Source of the DNA: an alpha proteobacterium U9-1i | Lineage (GTDB): Bacteria; Pseudomonadota; Alphaproteobacteria; Caulobacterales; Aquidulcibacteraceae | Direction: 5' to 3' | DNA length: 64,000 nucleotides | NCBI GenBank assembly: GCA_000974665.1 | Contig: BBSY01000002.1 | Span: forward strand, 1,798,001-1,862,000 | Notes under the pieces: generated by a model | Told to the model about the DNA's origin: nothing | Database searches by the model: none | Seen by the model: the letters and a program-made list of their open reading frames with translations, nothing else | Made by a program: the position numbers and the translations under genes | Part shown: positions 7,582-16,214 of the stretch, piece by piece | Layout: each line of letters starts with the position of its first letter | Numbering within the stretch: position 1 is the stretch's first letter

Positions 7582-8478
7582 GTGGATAAGTTCCCATCAC
7601 GTGAGCGGTCAGCCGCTGCGGCGTTGGAGCCGCGCGTCACCGCCGTGGTCGTAACCCGCAACGCCGATCGCGCGCTTGACCTTTGTTTGCGCAGCGCTTT
7701 CGCCGAGCCGTGGATCGATGACGTCGTGGTGGTCGACCACGGCAACAAAGGTGACGTCTCGTCCAATCTGCGCGCCCTGCAAATGGACCGCCGCGACGTG
7801 AAGGTCGTCGTCGCCCCCCGCGAGGCGACCTATGCGGCTGCCGCGAACATTGGCGCATCGAAGGCGCGTGGCCGGTGGCTTCTGTTCCTTGATCCGCATG
7901 TTGTCGTGCAGCGCGGCGCGGTGGCCCGCATGGCGGCCGCCGGGGGTGGCGCGCGCACACCATGGATTGTCGGCGGCCGGCTCACCGATACAGACGGTCG
8001 CGACAAGCCAGCCGCGCGCGTTGGAAACTTGAACGTGTGGTCGGCGGTGGCGGTCGCCATGGATATGGCCGGCCCGCGACCATTCCGCGTTTCAAAGCGC
8101 CGCCGGCGCCGGGGTGACGCGCCGGAGCCGTCGCGTGTCGCAGCTGTGTCGGGTGCGTTCATGCTCGTGCCGCGCGCGGACTTTGAGGAATTGGGTGGCT
8201 TCGACGAAGCCTTCGCCACCCACGCCGCCGATCTCGATCTTTGCCGCCGCGCGGTGGACGCGGGCGGGAGCGTGTTGTTTCAGCCTGCCGCGTCGGGCGT
8301 CCAGTTTCAGCATCGCGGCCGCAGCGCGCGGCGCGAGGCCCAGGGGCTGGCGCGCTTTGCCATGAAGGCGGCGCGCACGCCGCTTCAGCACGCTTTTGCG
8401 TTTATCGCCGTTCCCGCCTTGGCCTTCTTGTTGGCGGCGCGGGATCTGGTGGCAGGTCGCCCACCAATTCGCCGCTAG
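7582..8478 (+). CDS. GT2-family glycosyltransferase
   Basis: A 298-residue family 2 glycosyltransferase with a GT-A fold, probably transferring a sugar to a surface glycan or lipid carrier at the cytoplasmic membrane face. It begins with GTG at 7582, with GGAG at 7572-7575. Seen in order: the nucleotide-binding strand VTAVVVTRN (about residue 18), DDVVVVDHG, the helix NIGASKARGRWLLFLDPHV where the usual DxD is reduced to LDPH, an acceptor-side loop SGAFMLVPR, LGGFDEAFATHAADLDLCRR, and a hydrophobic C-terminal segment. It resembles rhamnosyltransferase-like GT2 enzymes. The last 77 bases overlap the 3' end of the convergent GT39 gene. Confidence 0.85.
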   Translation: MDKFPSRERSAAAALEPRVTAVVVTRNADRALDLCLRSAFAEPWIDDVVVVDHGNKGDVSSNLRALQMDRRDVKVVVAPREATYAAAANIGASKARGRWLLFLDPHVVVQRGAVARMAAAGGGARTPWIVGGRLTDTDGRDKPAARVGNLNVWSAVAVAMDMAGPRPFRVSKRRRRRGDAPEPSRVAAVSGAFMLVPRADFEELGGFDEAFATHAADLDLCRRAVDAGGSVLFQPAASGVQFQHRGRSARREAQGLARFAMKAARTPLQHAFAFIAVPALAFLLAARDLVAGRPPIRR

Positions 8479-10195
8479 ACGGCGGCGGATTGGGCGGCCG
8501 CTCAGCCACAGTTCCAATGAACAGCGACACGTCATCGCCGTTGCCGATGTTCAGCCCGCGCACCGGTTCTTCCGGAACCCGCGCGAAGATCAAGCCGCGT
8601 CCGCCCAGCGCGCCCTCGGTTTCTGGAAGCGCTCGGCCCTCGATCATCAACGTGTCGCCAATCTCGGCTTGGCGTCCGGCCTCTTGCGGCTCGGCGAGCT
8701 TGATGTCCGTGCGCGTCATGAACACGAAGCTCGTTTCACGATAGCCAACCACCCAGAAATCGTGTTCGCCGCGTGGAAGCAGCCGCGCTCGCGTGAGCGC
8801 GCCGACAGCCTCCGATGAAACGTGGAGCGTCCGAGCTTCAGGCAACACGTGTTGGCGCAGTGCGTAAGACAGTGTCAGCGCGCACAACACAACAGCGCCC
8901 ACCCGCAACGCTGGCCGGCGCAGGATCAGCAGCGCCGCGACCGCCGCGACGATCACGCCGGCGCCAACCAACCCGGTCGAGATCGCCCGCCGCACAGCTG
9001 CGTCCGCATCGCCCGGCATGAATGTCGCGCCCGCGGCGCACAGCCCGGCGATGGCTGCGCCGGTCAGCACGAACAGCACCACTCCAATAATATGCGTGAT
9101 CCGCCAGCGTTCGCGGCTGGCCGCGAACAAGCCCGCGCCACACAACAGTGCGAGCGCGGGAAATGTCGGCAGCGTGTAATGCGCAAGCTTTGTCGGCAGC
9201 AGTTCAAACACCAGAAACGTCGGCAGCGCCCACGCCAGCAGAAAGCGCAAGCCCGCGAAAGCGGCGTCATTGGCTTTCGCGCGCAGCGTACGCCAACCGA
9301 GCCGCACCCCCATAGGCAGCGCGTAGCTCGCCGGGAAGAACAAGAACACGAACAGCGCGAGGTGATAGCCGGGCAGGGCGAAATGCCCCTCGGCGCCGCC
9401 AGACATTTTTGGCGCCAGGTCTTCGCCGATCGCTTCGGCGAAGAAGCGGCCTTGTGTGGCTTCGTTGATCGCGATCATCCACGGCGCAACAATGGCGGCC
9501 GCAAGCAACGGTCCAGGCCACCATGCGAGCGGCTTCATCCAATCCCAGCGCCGTTCCCAGGCCGCCAAGCCAATCAACGTCAGCCCCGCGACCATTGGCG
9601 TGACCGGCCCTTTGATGAGTACGCCGCATCCCATGGCGAGCCAGAACAACAGCGCGATCGCGCGCGGCCTTGACGATCCGGCGTAAAGTCGCGCCAGTGC
9701 CGCCATCGCCAACGTCGTAAAGCCGACGAGCACAGCGTCGGTTTTCGCGGTCATGCCCTCAAAGCCGAGCAGCACGCCGGCGGAAAAGAGCGCCGCGCCA
9801 AGGAACGCTTCGCGCGGCCGCATCAGCGCCGAGCCGCCCCACAGGCATGCGAGCGCCGCCAGCATGGCGCCCAGCGCGGACGGCAGGCGGTAGGGCCAGA
9901 TTGCGTTCAGCTTGCCCGTCAGCGGCTCGAACGCCTGCACCGATGCGACTTGAAGCCAATGGATGCCGATCGGCTTTTTGTTGCGCTCGTCTTCCTGGTT
10001 GCGGATGCGCACGTAATCGCCGGTTTCGATCATTTGGCGCGTCGCTTGGGCAAAGCGCGCCTCGTCGCGGTCCATCACCGGCATCCGCGCGGCGCCAAAC
10101 AGCCCGGAGATGAGCGCAATTAGGGCGATCAGCACATACCCCCGCCAGCCGCGGGCGAACTGGTCAAACAGGGCCGGGGAGACAGGCTCGCGCAT
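8402..10195 (-). CDS. ArnT/GT39-like membrane glycosyltransferase
   Basis: A 597-residue polytopic membrane protein of the PMT/ArnT type, which moves a sugar from a lipid-phosphate donor to an acceptor on the periplasmic side. The first periplasmic loop has the key acidic pair in MDRDEARFAQATRQM, followed by GDYV and the conserved KKPIGIHWLQ. About a dozen hydrophobic segments follow, then a soluble C-terminal domain with VVGYRETSFVFM and a Pro/Arg-rich tail. The tail is encoded within the convergent GT2 coding region. Together with the GT2 genes on both sides it suggests a lipid or glycan glycosylation locus. Exact substrate cannot be read. Confidence 0.85.
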   Translation of the reverse strand: MREPVSPALFDQFARGWRGYVLIALIALISGLFGAARMPVMDRDEARFAQATRQMIETGDYVRIRNQEDERNKKPIGIHWLQVASVQAFEPLTGKLNAIWPYRLPSALGAMLAALACLWGGSALMRPREAFLGAALFSAGVLLGFEGMTAKTDAVLVGFTTLAMAALARLYAGSSRPRAIALLFWLAMGCGVLIKGPVTPMVAGLTLIGLAAWERRWDWMKPLAWWPGPLLAAAIVAPWMIAINEATQGRFFAEAIGEDLAPKMSGGAEGHFALPGYHLALFVFLFFPASYALPMGVRLGWRTLRAKANDAAFAGLRFLLAWALPTFLVFELLPTKLAHYTLPTFPALALLCGAGLFAASRERWRITHIIGVVLFVLTGAAIAGLCAAGATFMPGDADAAVRRAISTGLVGAGVIVAAVAALLILRRPALRVGAVVLCALTLSYALRQHVLPEARTLHVSSEAVGALTRARLLPRGEHDFWVVGYRETSFVFMTRTDIKLAEPQEAGRQAEIGDTLMIEGRALPETEGALGGRGLIFARVPEEPVRGLNIGNGDDVSLFIGTVAERPPNPPPSSGELVGDLPPDPAPPTRRPRRERR

Positions 10196-10320
10196 CAGCG
10201 GCGGTAGATAGCGGGCGTCGGCGGGCTTGTCTTGCCGCCTGGATTACAAGCGCCGCCCCCTCGCGGGGGCCGGCGGAAGCCGCTAAGAGAGCCGGCCACA
10301 CCGGTATTTGGACCCGCACT

Positions 10321-11052
10321 TTGCCCGAGCCCGTCGAATTTAGCGTTGTCGTCCCGATGAAGGATGAGGCCGGCAACGCCGCCAATTTGGCGCGCGAGAT
10401 CGCTGCCGCCCTGGACGGCCGCGCCTACGAAATGATCTTCGTGGACGACGCCAGCCGCGATGACACCCGCGCCGAGTTGGCGGCTCTGAAGCGAGAGCTC
10501 CCGGCCTTGCGCCTCGTTGGCCACCGCCTCAACGCCGGCCAGAGTCGCGCAGTACGGACTGGCGTGATGGCTGCCCGGGCGCCGCTCATTGGCACGCTCG
10601 ACGGCGACGGTCAGAACGACCCCGCCGACCTGCCGCGCCTGCTGACCCGACTCACCCGCGCTGACGCACCCACAAACCTCGGTATGGTGGGTGGCATCCG
10701 GGCCAAACGGCAGGACAGCTGGGCCAAGCGCGTGGCCTCACGGGTCGCCAACGGTGTGCGCAAGAGTATGCTGAACGATGGCGCCGTGGACTCCGGCTCT
10801 GGCGTCAAAGTGTTCAAACGGGAAGCTTTTTTGGCGCTCCCGTATTTCGACCACATGCACCGCTACATGGCGGCCCTGATGCTGCGCGAAGGGTTTGCGG
10901 TCGAATATTTGGATGTTAACCATCGACACCGAGGCGCAGGCCGGTCGAAATACACCAACCTGGGCCGCTTGGCCGCCAACATGACCGATTTGTTCGGCGT
11001 GATGTGGCTGAGAACTCGGGCAAGGTCGCCGGGGGGGACAGACGAGCTATGA
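10321..11052 (+). CDS. GT2 glycosyltransferase, dolichol/undecaprenyl-phosphate sugar transferase-like
   Basis: A 243-residue GT2 enzyme of the polyprenyl-phosphate-mannose/glucose synthase type. It likely makes the lipid-linked sugar donor used by GT39-type enzymes such as the neighbouring gene. Motifs: EFSVVVPMKDEAGN at the N-terminus, MIFVDDASRDDT, the DGDGQNDP metal-binding motif, GIRAKRQDSW, VDSGSGVKVFKREAF and EYLDVNHRHRGAGRSKY. No ATG precedes the first conserved strand, so a TTG start at 10321 is inferred. The stop overlaps an ATG at 11049 (ATGA), so the next gene may be coupled. Confidence 0.86.
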   Translation: MPEPVEFSVVVPMKDEAGNAANLAREIAAALDGRAYEMIFVDDASRDDTRAELAALKRELPALRLVGHRLNAGQSRAVRTGVMAARAPLIGTLDGDGQNDPADLPRLLTRLTRADAPTNLGMVGGIRAKRQDSWAKRVASRVANGVRKSMLNDGAVDSGSGVKVFKREAFLALPYFDHMHRYMAALMLREGFAVEYLDVNHRHRGAGRSKYTNLGRLAANMTDLFGVMWLRTRARSPGGTDEL

Positions 11053-11138
11053 GTGAACGGCTTGATCGGTCCGAGCGACTAGTAGTGCAGGAAGCCGCCC
11101 GCCGCCGGGGCAGGTCTGGTCCAAGTCAGGGGAGTCCC

Positions 11139-11576
11139 ATGGGGGCAATTTTCAACGTATTTCCGCTGATCCTGATCCCGGTGTTGATTTACAACATCTG
11201 GGCGTTCGGCTCGACGGTCGGGGGCGCCGAAGCTGAGGCCGTGCGCGCGCACCTCGAAGATGTTTGGCTGCGTGTGCCGATGGCGTCCGGCGTCGAATGG
11301 ATCGTCACCTTCGGCGATGTTTTGGTGCTGATTTCGCTGATTTTGCTGTTCATCGAACTGCTGAAATCCACATCCACAGGCACATCGGCGATTTTCAATC
11401 ACGCGCTGTCGATGCTCGTGTTTATCATTTGCCTTGTGGAATTCTTGCTGCACCCAGCCTTCGCCAGCACCGTGTTCTTCATGATCATGGTGATGAGCTT
11501 GCTGGATGTCCTCGCGGGCGTCGTCGTCACCATCGTCTCGGCCCGCCGCGACGTGGAATTTGCTGGCCAGCACTAG
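11139..11576 (+). CDS. Small polytopic membrane protein of unknown function
   Basis: A 145-residue membrane protein with about four hydrophobic segments: residues 3-20, 55-72, 84-101 and 108-130. The start at 11139 is chosen because GGGGAG lies seven bases upstream. An in-frame ATG at 11049 overlaps the previous stop but would add an Arg-rich, non-hydrophobic 30 residues. I do not recognise the family. Its position directly after the polyprenyl-phosphate sugar transferase hints at a role in the same membrane glycosylation pathway, but that is inference only. Confidence 0.7.
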   Translation: MGAIFNVFPLILIPVLIYNIWAFGSTVGGAEAEAVRAHLEDVWLRVPMASGVEWIVTFGDVLVLISLILLFIELLKSTSTGTSAIFNHALSMLVFIICLVEFLLHPAFASTVFFMIMVMSLLDVLAGVVVTIVSARRDVEFAGQH

Positions 11577-11580
11577 TTTC

Positions 11581-11699
11581 TTCCCCCGCTTGCGGGGGAA
11601 GTGGATTTGGCGAAGCCAAAGACGAAGGGGGCGGGCCGCTGGCTCGCCCCCTCAGTCATCGCGCTCTGCGCGCTGACAGCTCTCCCGCAAGCGGGGAAG
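11581..11699. repeat. Three-part palindromic repeat, copy B
   Basis: Same architecture as copies at 5404 and 59605. The left hairpin is TTCCCCCGC-tt-GCGGGGGAA (11581-11600), the centre pairs GGGGGCGGG-type sequence with CCGCCCCC-type sequence, and the right hairpin is near CTCTCCCGC-aa-GCGGGGAAG (11680-11699). CTCAGT, GCGCT and GACAGCTC recur in the right half. It fills the gap between a membrane-protein gene and the XRE-like gene. The rest of 11577-11818 shows nothing else. Confidence 0.8.
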
Positions 11700-11818
11700 C
11701 AAAACGCTCAGAGGCACCAAATCCCCAGACCGAGCGCGATCAAAAAGTCGAGCGTCCGGTCGAATCGGAAGAAGATGGCCTCCAGGCGGAGCCGGGGGGA
11801 TTCCGTTGCGGAGCGCGC

Positions 11819-12163
11819 ATGGCTTTGTTCTTCGACGCGGCTTGGTTCGATGCGCGTCTCAGTGACTTGAAGCTTGACCGAGCGGCTCTGGCGGTCGCCG
11901 CCGGCCTGACGCGCGAAGATTTGGGCCTGATCTTCGCCAATGAACGCGAGGCGAACGGCGCGGAGATGCGCGCGTTCGCTGAGGTGTTGCGCACCGACCT
12001 GTTGGAAATCTCGATCCGTTGCGGCATAGCCGCGCGCAACACCGCGCCCGCCGACGCCGACGCGAACGCGCGGCTCGATCACCTCGACGCGCGGCTGAAC
12101 GCGATCGACGATTGGATCGACCAGTTCGAACGAGAGACGCGCAAGGCGTCCGGCGGCGGCTGA
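11819..12163 (+). CDS. XRE-like helix-turn-helix protein
   Basis: A 114-residue cytoplasmic protein. After MALFFDAAWFDARLSD comes a pattern typical of a small XRE-type helix-turn-helix: LDRAALAVAAGLTREDLGLIF, then a second helical pair with MRAFAEVLRTDLLEI. The C-terminal third is charged with hydrophobic heptad spacing (LDHLDARLNAIDDWIDQFE), consistent with a short coiled coil and so a dimer. It could be a DNA-binding regulator or a protein that has kept the fold only. It stands alone between repeat B and a convergent small gene. Regulated targets cannot be read. Confidence 0.65.
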   Translation: MALFFDAAWFDARLSDLKLDRAALAVAAGLTREDLGLIFANEREANGAEMRAFAEVLRTDLLEISIRCGIAARNTAPADADANARLDHLDARLNAIDDWIDQFERETRKASGGG

Positions 12164-12173
12164 ACGGGCGGCG

Positions 12174-12416
12174 TTAAGCACGCGTGTTCACCAACATGCC
12201 TTGCGGCGCCTTGCGAGGTTCGGGATAGCCGCGCGTGTAGTCCGTGGGCTTTGGCGCGACGTGGTTTACCAAAGTCGCAGCGAACAGCGGATCGAAAGGC
12301 CGTCGGGGCATGCGCCGGTCGCCAGCGCGGCGGTCATGGCCGCTGCGTTCCTCGCCCAAATTCTCATGCTGAGAAGGGCGCGGCTCTTGCCAATCGGTGA
12401 GGCGACCGGTGGTCAT
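12174..12416 (-). CDS. Small conserved hypothetical protein
   Basis: An 80-residue reading frame rich in Arg, Pro and His, with a tract RPFDPLFAATLVNHVAP and a closing GMLVNTRA. The start at 12416 (MTTGRL) is chosen over an ATG seven codons upstream because the added residues look non-coding; no strong ribosome site is visible for either. It has no hydrophobic segment and I know no family name for it. Its stop codon is ten bases from the stop of the convergent XRE-like gene. It could be a spurious frame in G+C-rich DNA, so confidence is moderate. Confidence 0.5.
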   Translation of the reverse strand: MTTGRLTDWQEPRPSQHENLGEERSGHDRRAGDRRMPRRPFDPLFAATLVNHVAPKPTDYTRGYPEPRKAPQGMLVNTRA

Positions 12417-12491
12417 CGGCCAAAATCTGCAATTCACTTGCCAAACGAGAATTTACCCTGACGCTCCGCTTAACCACGGGAGTTCGAGCGC

Positions 12492-13919
12492 ATGAGCTTC
12501 AATGAATACGCCGATTACGACGGGCTCGGTTTGGCCGCGTTGGTGCGCGATAAACAGCTCACCGCCACGGAAATTCTTGAAGCCGCCATCGACCGCATCG
12601 ACCGCCACGATGGCGTGCTGAACGCCGTGGTGCACAAAGCTTATGACGAAGCGCGCGCAACCGCCGCGTCAACGCTCCCGGAAGGGCCATTCAAAGGCGT
12701 GCCGTTTCTGATCAAGGATCTTGGTCAACGCGTCACCGGCTGGCCGCGCACATCTGGCAGCCGCTTTGCCGCCATCGCCGCCGATGCGGACGATAGTGAA
12801 TTGGTAAAGCGCTATCGCGCCGCTGGCGTCGTGCTTGCCGGCAAAACCAATACGCCGGAGTTCGGCATACCCGGCGTAACCACGTCCGCGAAGCTCGGCC
12901 CCTGCCGCAATCCCTGGAACCCAGATCACATTGCCGGCGGATCTTCCGGCGGCGCAGCCAGTGCGGTGGCGGCGGGCATGGTTCCGCTCGCGCATGCTAG
13001 CGATGGCCTCGGTTCCATCCGCATTCCCGCTGCGTGCTGCGGTCTCGTCGGCTTGAAGACCACGCGTGATCGCAACCCTAACGGCGATCAGGATACCGAT
13101 CGCGCTGTGGGACTTTCAGTCGATCACGTCGTCAGCCGCACCGTGCGCGATAGCGCCGCCATGCTCGACGCCACCGGCGCGCCGCAACCCGCAAGTCCCT
13201 ATGCGCCCGCGCCGCAGTCCGGGCCGTTCCTCGATGAAGTCTCGCGCGCGCCGGGAAAGCTCCGCATCGCCTGGTCCAGCGAAACGCCGACCGGCAACCC
13301 GATCGAACCGGAAATTCAAGCCGCGATTGAACGCACCGCCGAAACGCTGAAAGCGCTCGGGCACGATGTGCGCGAGGAGGGGCTCGGCATCGATTATCGC
13401 ATGCTCTACCGCGCCCAAGGTTACGTCTCCGCCGCCAATTTCGCGGCGAGCATGAAACGCTGGATCGAACGCATCGGCCGTGAACCGGGCGACGACATCG
13501 AAGGCCTTGCGCGCCGCCTCTACGAGCGTGGCAAGGCGATGAGCGGCCAAGACGCCATGTGGGGCTGGCAACAATTGCGCTTGATGAACCGGCAAATCCT
13601 CGCGCGTTTTGAAACGTGGGACGTCTATCTCACGCCCGTGCTCGGCACGAACGTCCCGCGCGTCGATCACCTTGATACTTTGATGGACGACCTCAGCGAA
13701 TTCGACAAACGCCAGGCGCGCGCCTTCGGCTTCACGCCGCCGTTCAACATCACCGGCCAACCGTCGATCTCGCTGCCGCTCTGGCAAAGCCAAACCAATT
13801 TGCCAATCGGCATGATGTTCACCGCCCGCTACGGCGATGAAGCGACTTTGCTGCGGCTTGCGGGGCAGCTGGAAAAAGAACTGCCGTGGGCGGGGCGCAG
13901 GCCGCCAATCTGGAACTGA
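12492..13919 (+). CDS. Amidase signature family enzyme
   Basis: A 475-residue amidase-signature hydrolase that cleaves C-N bonds of amides. The Ser-Ser-Lys triad is readable: Lys75 in FLIKDLG, the Gly-rich GGSSGGAAS motif with Ser151/152, and the nucleophile Ser175 in [11 protein letters not shown]. The usual GGS before the nucleophile reads LGS here. Length fits the family (450-500). No signal peptide, so it is cytoplasmic. GGGAG lies at 12478-12482, upstream of the ATG. The substrate cannot be told from sequence; GatA-type glutamine amidotransferase is unlikely because no gatB/C partners are near. Confidence 0.92.
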   Translation: MSFNEYADYDGLGLAALVRDKQLTATEILEAAIDRIDRHDGVLNAVVHKAYDEARATAASTLPEGPFKGVPFLIKDLGQRVTGWPRTSGSRFAAIAADADDSELVKRYRAAGVVLAGKTNTPEFGIPGVTTSAKLGPCRNPWNPDHIAGGSSGGAASAVAAGMVPLAHASDGLGSIRIPAACCGLVGLKTTRDRNPNGDQDTDRAVGLSVDHVVSRTVRDSAAMLDATGAPQPASPYAPAPQSGPFLDEVSRAPGKLRIAWSSETPTGNPIEPEIQAAIERTAETLKALGHDVREEGLGIDYRMLYRAQGYVSAANFAASMKRWIERIGREPGDDIEGLARRLYERGKAMSGQDAMWGWQQLRLMNRQILARFETWDVYLTPVLGTNVPRVDHLDTLMDDLSEFDKRQARAFGFTPPFNITGQPSISLPLWQSQTNLPIGMMFTARYGDEATLLRLAGQLEKELPWAGRRPPIWN

Positions 13920-13931
13920 ATAGGGGGCGAC

Positions 13932-14903
13932 ATGATCGACGCGGGTCGAGGAACGCAAACGCGGCGCGTGAGGCCGTGGATCGCAGCGCTGTTGACATTC
14001 CTAGGGTGGGGCGTCGGCTTCTATTACGCACGTTCGCGGGCCGCATGGGGCTGGGCGTTCGCCAGCGTGTTCGTCGGCTTCATCTTGGTCATAGCCATAT
14101 TTGCCTTCGCCGCCGCAACCGGTTCGCTGCCGTTTCCTCTGCTTGATCCAGCAAACCTCACGCCGATCGACTTCATTCAAATGGGCTTGTCGCTCGTGGT
14201 TGCTGTGATCGCTTGGATAACGACCGCGCGGCGGCCTCATGTGGAAGCCGCAGGTCCCATTCGCTTGCTTGGTTATCTAGCGATCTTGATCGCGCCGATG
14301 CTGATTGGGCTCACGGTGGCGGTGGGGGTCCGTGCGCTTGCCATTCAGCCGTTTCGAATTCCTTCCGCGGCAATGGCCCCAACAATCAATGTTGGTGACT
14401 ACGTTGCGGTCAGCAAAAGCAGCTATGGCTACAGCCGCTACTCTTTCGCGCCGGTCGAAAGTCTGCTTCCGGCCGGCCGCTGGCTGGTCCGTGAACCTGC
14501 GCGCGGCGACATCGTGGTGTTTCGTCCCGTGCCAGAACCGCACCGCGATTTCATCAAGCGCCTCGTGGGATTGCCTGGCGATCGCATCCAGATGATCGAC
14601 GGCGTGTTGCATATCAACGGTGAAGCGGTCGCGCGCGCGAGTGTCGGCGAGATGATGTTGGACGGGCAAGCCGTCCGTGCATTTCGGGAAACCCTCCCGA
14701 ACAATGTCAGCTACGTGACCTTCGATGCCGGCGAAAGCGCTCTCGATAACACCAGCATCTACGAGGTGCCGGAGGGCCATTATTTTATGATGGGCGACCA
14801 TCGCGACAATTCCGCTGACAGCCGAGTGCCCACCGTGGTCGGCTTCGTGCCACGGGACAACCTTATCGGCCGCGTCGATTACATCATTCCGGCGGCCCGC
14901 TGA
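13932..14903 (+). CDS. Signal peptidase I-like membrane protein lacking the catalytic serine
   Basis: A 323-residue S26-family protein. It has extra N-terminal hydrophobic segments (about residues 16-32, 40-62, 80-96 and 110-131) before the peptidase domain. The first catalytic box reads PSAAMAPT at residues 144-151, where active signal peptidases have P-S-x-S-M. Ser145 keeps the first serine, but the nucleophile position is Ala147. The general-base lysine (DFIKRLVGLPGD, about residue 209) and the box GDHRDNSADSR remain. A canonical lepB lies at 62875-63609 in the same window. This copy may therefore be inactive, or may use another residue. It starts 12 bases after the amidase stop. Confidence 0.87.
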   Translation: MIDAGRGTQTRRVRPWIAALLTFLGWGVGFYYARSRAAWGWAFASVFVGFILVIAIFAFAAATGSLPFPLLDPANLTPIDFIQMGLSLVVAVIAWITTARRPHVEAAGPIRLLGYLAILIAPMLIGLTVAVGVRALAIQPFRIPSAAMAPTINVGDYVAVSKSSYGYSRYSFAPVESLLPAGRWLVREPARGDIVVFRPVPEPHRDFIKRLVGLPGDRIQMIDGVLHINGEAVARASVGEMMLDGQAVRAFRETLPNNVSYVTFDAGESALDNTSIYEVPEGHYFMMGDHRDNSADSRVPTVVGFVPRDNLIGRVDYIIPAAR

Positions 14904-14973
14904 CTGAAAATCGGAACCAGATCAACGCCGCGCACATTTGAACAGAACGTGCTAATCTCGTTCTGGAGGCCGC

Positions 14974-15636
14974 ATGGCCGCTGCGCTTACCGCTCGTGTG
15001 CCAAATGATCTCGCCGCCTTTATACGGGCGAGTGAATTTCCGTGCGTAGGCGCCAAGGCGTCTCTCATGCGCGACAAGTTGTTTGTGCTCGAAGCTGGGC
15101 GCATTGATGAGGCGAGCGCTGACGGTCGCATCTACGCCGCCATTCAAGAATTCGCCGACCACGCGCGCGCCGACGAGTTCAGCTCCGCCGCGATCCTCTT
15201 CAAACGCGCCGATCTCGATGAGGAGCAATTCGAGGCCGCTTTATGGGATCGCTTGCAGGCGCTGCATGAGATCGACGTCCGTGGCGGCGTGCCCTGGAAC
15301 CAAAGCATCTCCGCTGACCCCAAATCCGAAGCCTTCAGTTTCTCGATCGGCGGCGAGCCATTCTTCATCGTTGGCGCGCATCCGAATGCGTCGCGTCTCG
15401 CGCGGCGGTTTTGTCGCCCGGCGCTGTTTTTCAATTCTCACGACCAGTTCGAACGATTGAAAGCCGATGGACGTTATTTCGCGATGCAGCGCGCCATTCG
15501 CGCCCGCGACGAAGCGCTCGAAGGCGACATCAATCCAATGCTCGCCGATTTCGGCGGTGGACTTGAAGCGCCGCAATATAGCGGCCGACAGGTGGATGCG
15601 GGGTGGGAATGTCCATTCAAAGCGAAGAGCAACTGA
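14974..15636 (+). CDS. YqcI/YcgG family heme-dependent N-hydroxylase-like protein (GntA type)
   Basis: A 220-residue cytoplasmic protein of the YqcI/YcgG family. Characterised members (GntA of guanitoxin synthesis, AglA and Mhr24) are heme enzymes that N-hydroxylate guanidino groups of arginine-like substrates. Family marks seen: FPCVGAKASL near residue 22, SADPKSEAFSFSIGG, FFIVGAHPNASRLARRF, ALFFNSHDQFERL, IRARDEALEGDINPML and APQYSGRQVDAGWECPF at the end. GGAG precedes the ATG. The stop is overlapped by 28 bases by a DUF1989 gene, then by a third gene, so this heads a tight operon. The window offers no clue to the true substrate. Confidence 0.85.
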   Translation: MAAALTARVPNDLAAFIRASEFPCVGAKASLMRDKLFVLEAGRIDEASADGRIYAAIQEFADHARADEFSSAAILFKRADLDEEQFEAALWDRLQALHEIDVRGGVPWNQSISADPKSEAFSFSIGGEPFFIVGAHPNASRLARRFCRPALFFNSHDQFERLKADGRYFAMQRAIRARDEALEGDINPMLADFGGGLEAPQYSGRQVDAGWECPFKAKSN

Positions 15637-16214
15637 CGCACATCATCGCACCAAGAAGCGGCGTCGCGTTCAAACTCGCCAGCGGCCAAACGCTGAGCGT
15701 GATCGATCCGGAAGGCGAACAGGTGTCTGATCTTGTCGCCTTCAGCGGCTATGACGTCGACGAATACATCTCTTCTGGTCGGTCCATCGATTACGCGAGC
15801 AGGCTTTTCCTCACCACCGGCGATATTCTGTATTCAAATCGCAGCCGCCCGATGCTCGCCATCGTCGCCGACGATGTAGGCCGCCATGATTTCACGCTTA
15901 CGCCGTGCTCCAAGGATACGTTCCGCATCATCTATGGAGACACCGCGCCGCATCATGGCTGCCAGGGCAATCTCGAACAGGCCCTCGCGCCCTATGGCGT
16001 CAGCGCTGATCGCATCCCGATCGCTTTCAACGTCTTCATGCATGTGGCTGTCGATGGCGAAAGCGGGGAGATCAAAGTGCTTCCGCCGTTGAGCAAGCCC
16101 GGTGACGCGACACAATTTCGCGCCGAAATGGATCTCATCATCGGCTTGACCGCGTGCTCAGCAGGTCAGTCCAATAATTTTCGTTACAAGCCGATCCATT
16201 ACAGGATTGCGTGA
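15609..16214 (+). CDS. DUF1989 family protein (urea carboxylase-associated type)
   Basis: A 201-residue DUF1989 protein. Relatives of this family form carboxyguanidine deiminase subunits in guanidine degradation, which fits the guanidine theme of the upstream gene. All three family cysteines are visible: LTPCSKD, HHGCQGN and LTACSAGQ, probably a metal or catalytic site. Other marks are the N-terminal SGVAFKLASGQTLSVID, NVFMHVAVDG and PGDATQFRAEMDL. The ATG at 15609 lies inside the upstream gene, with GGTGGGA close before it. The stop overlaps the next start as TGATG. The reaction here is inferred, not proven. Confidence 0.85.
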   Translation: MSIQSEEQLTHIIAPRSGVAFKLASGQTLSVIDPEGEQVSDLVAFSGYDVDEYISSGRSIDYASRLFLTTGDILYSNRSRPMLAIVADDVGRHDFTLTPCSKDTFRIIYGDTAPHHGCQGNLEQALAPYGVSADRIPIAFNVFMHVAVDGESGEIKVLPPLSKPGDATQFRAEMDLIIGLTACSAGQSNNFRYKPIHYRIA

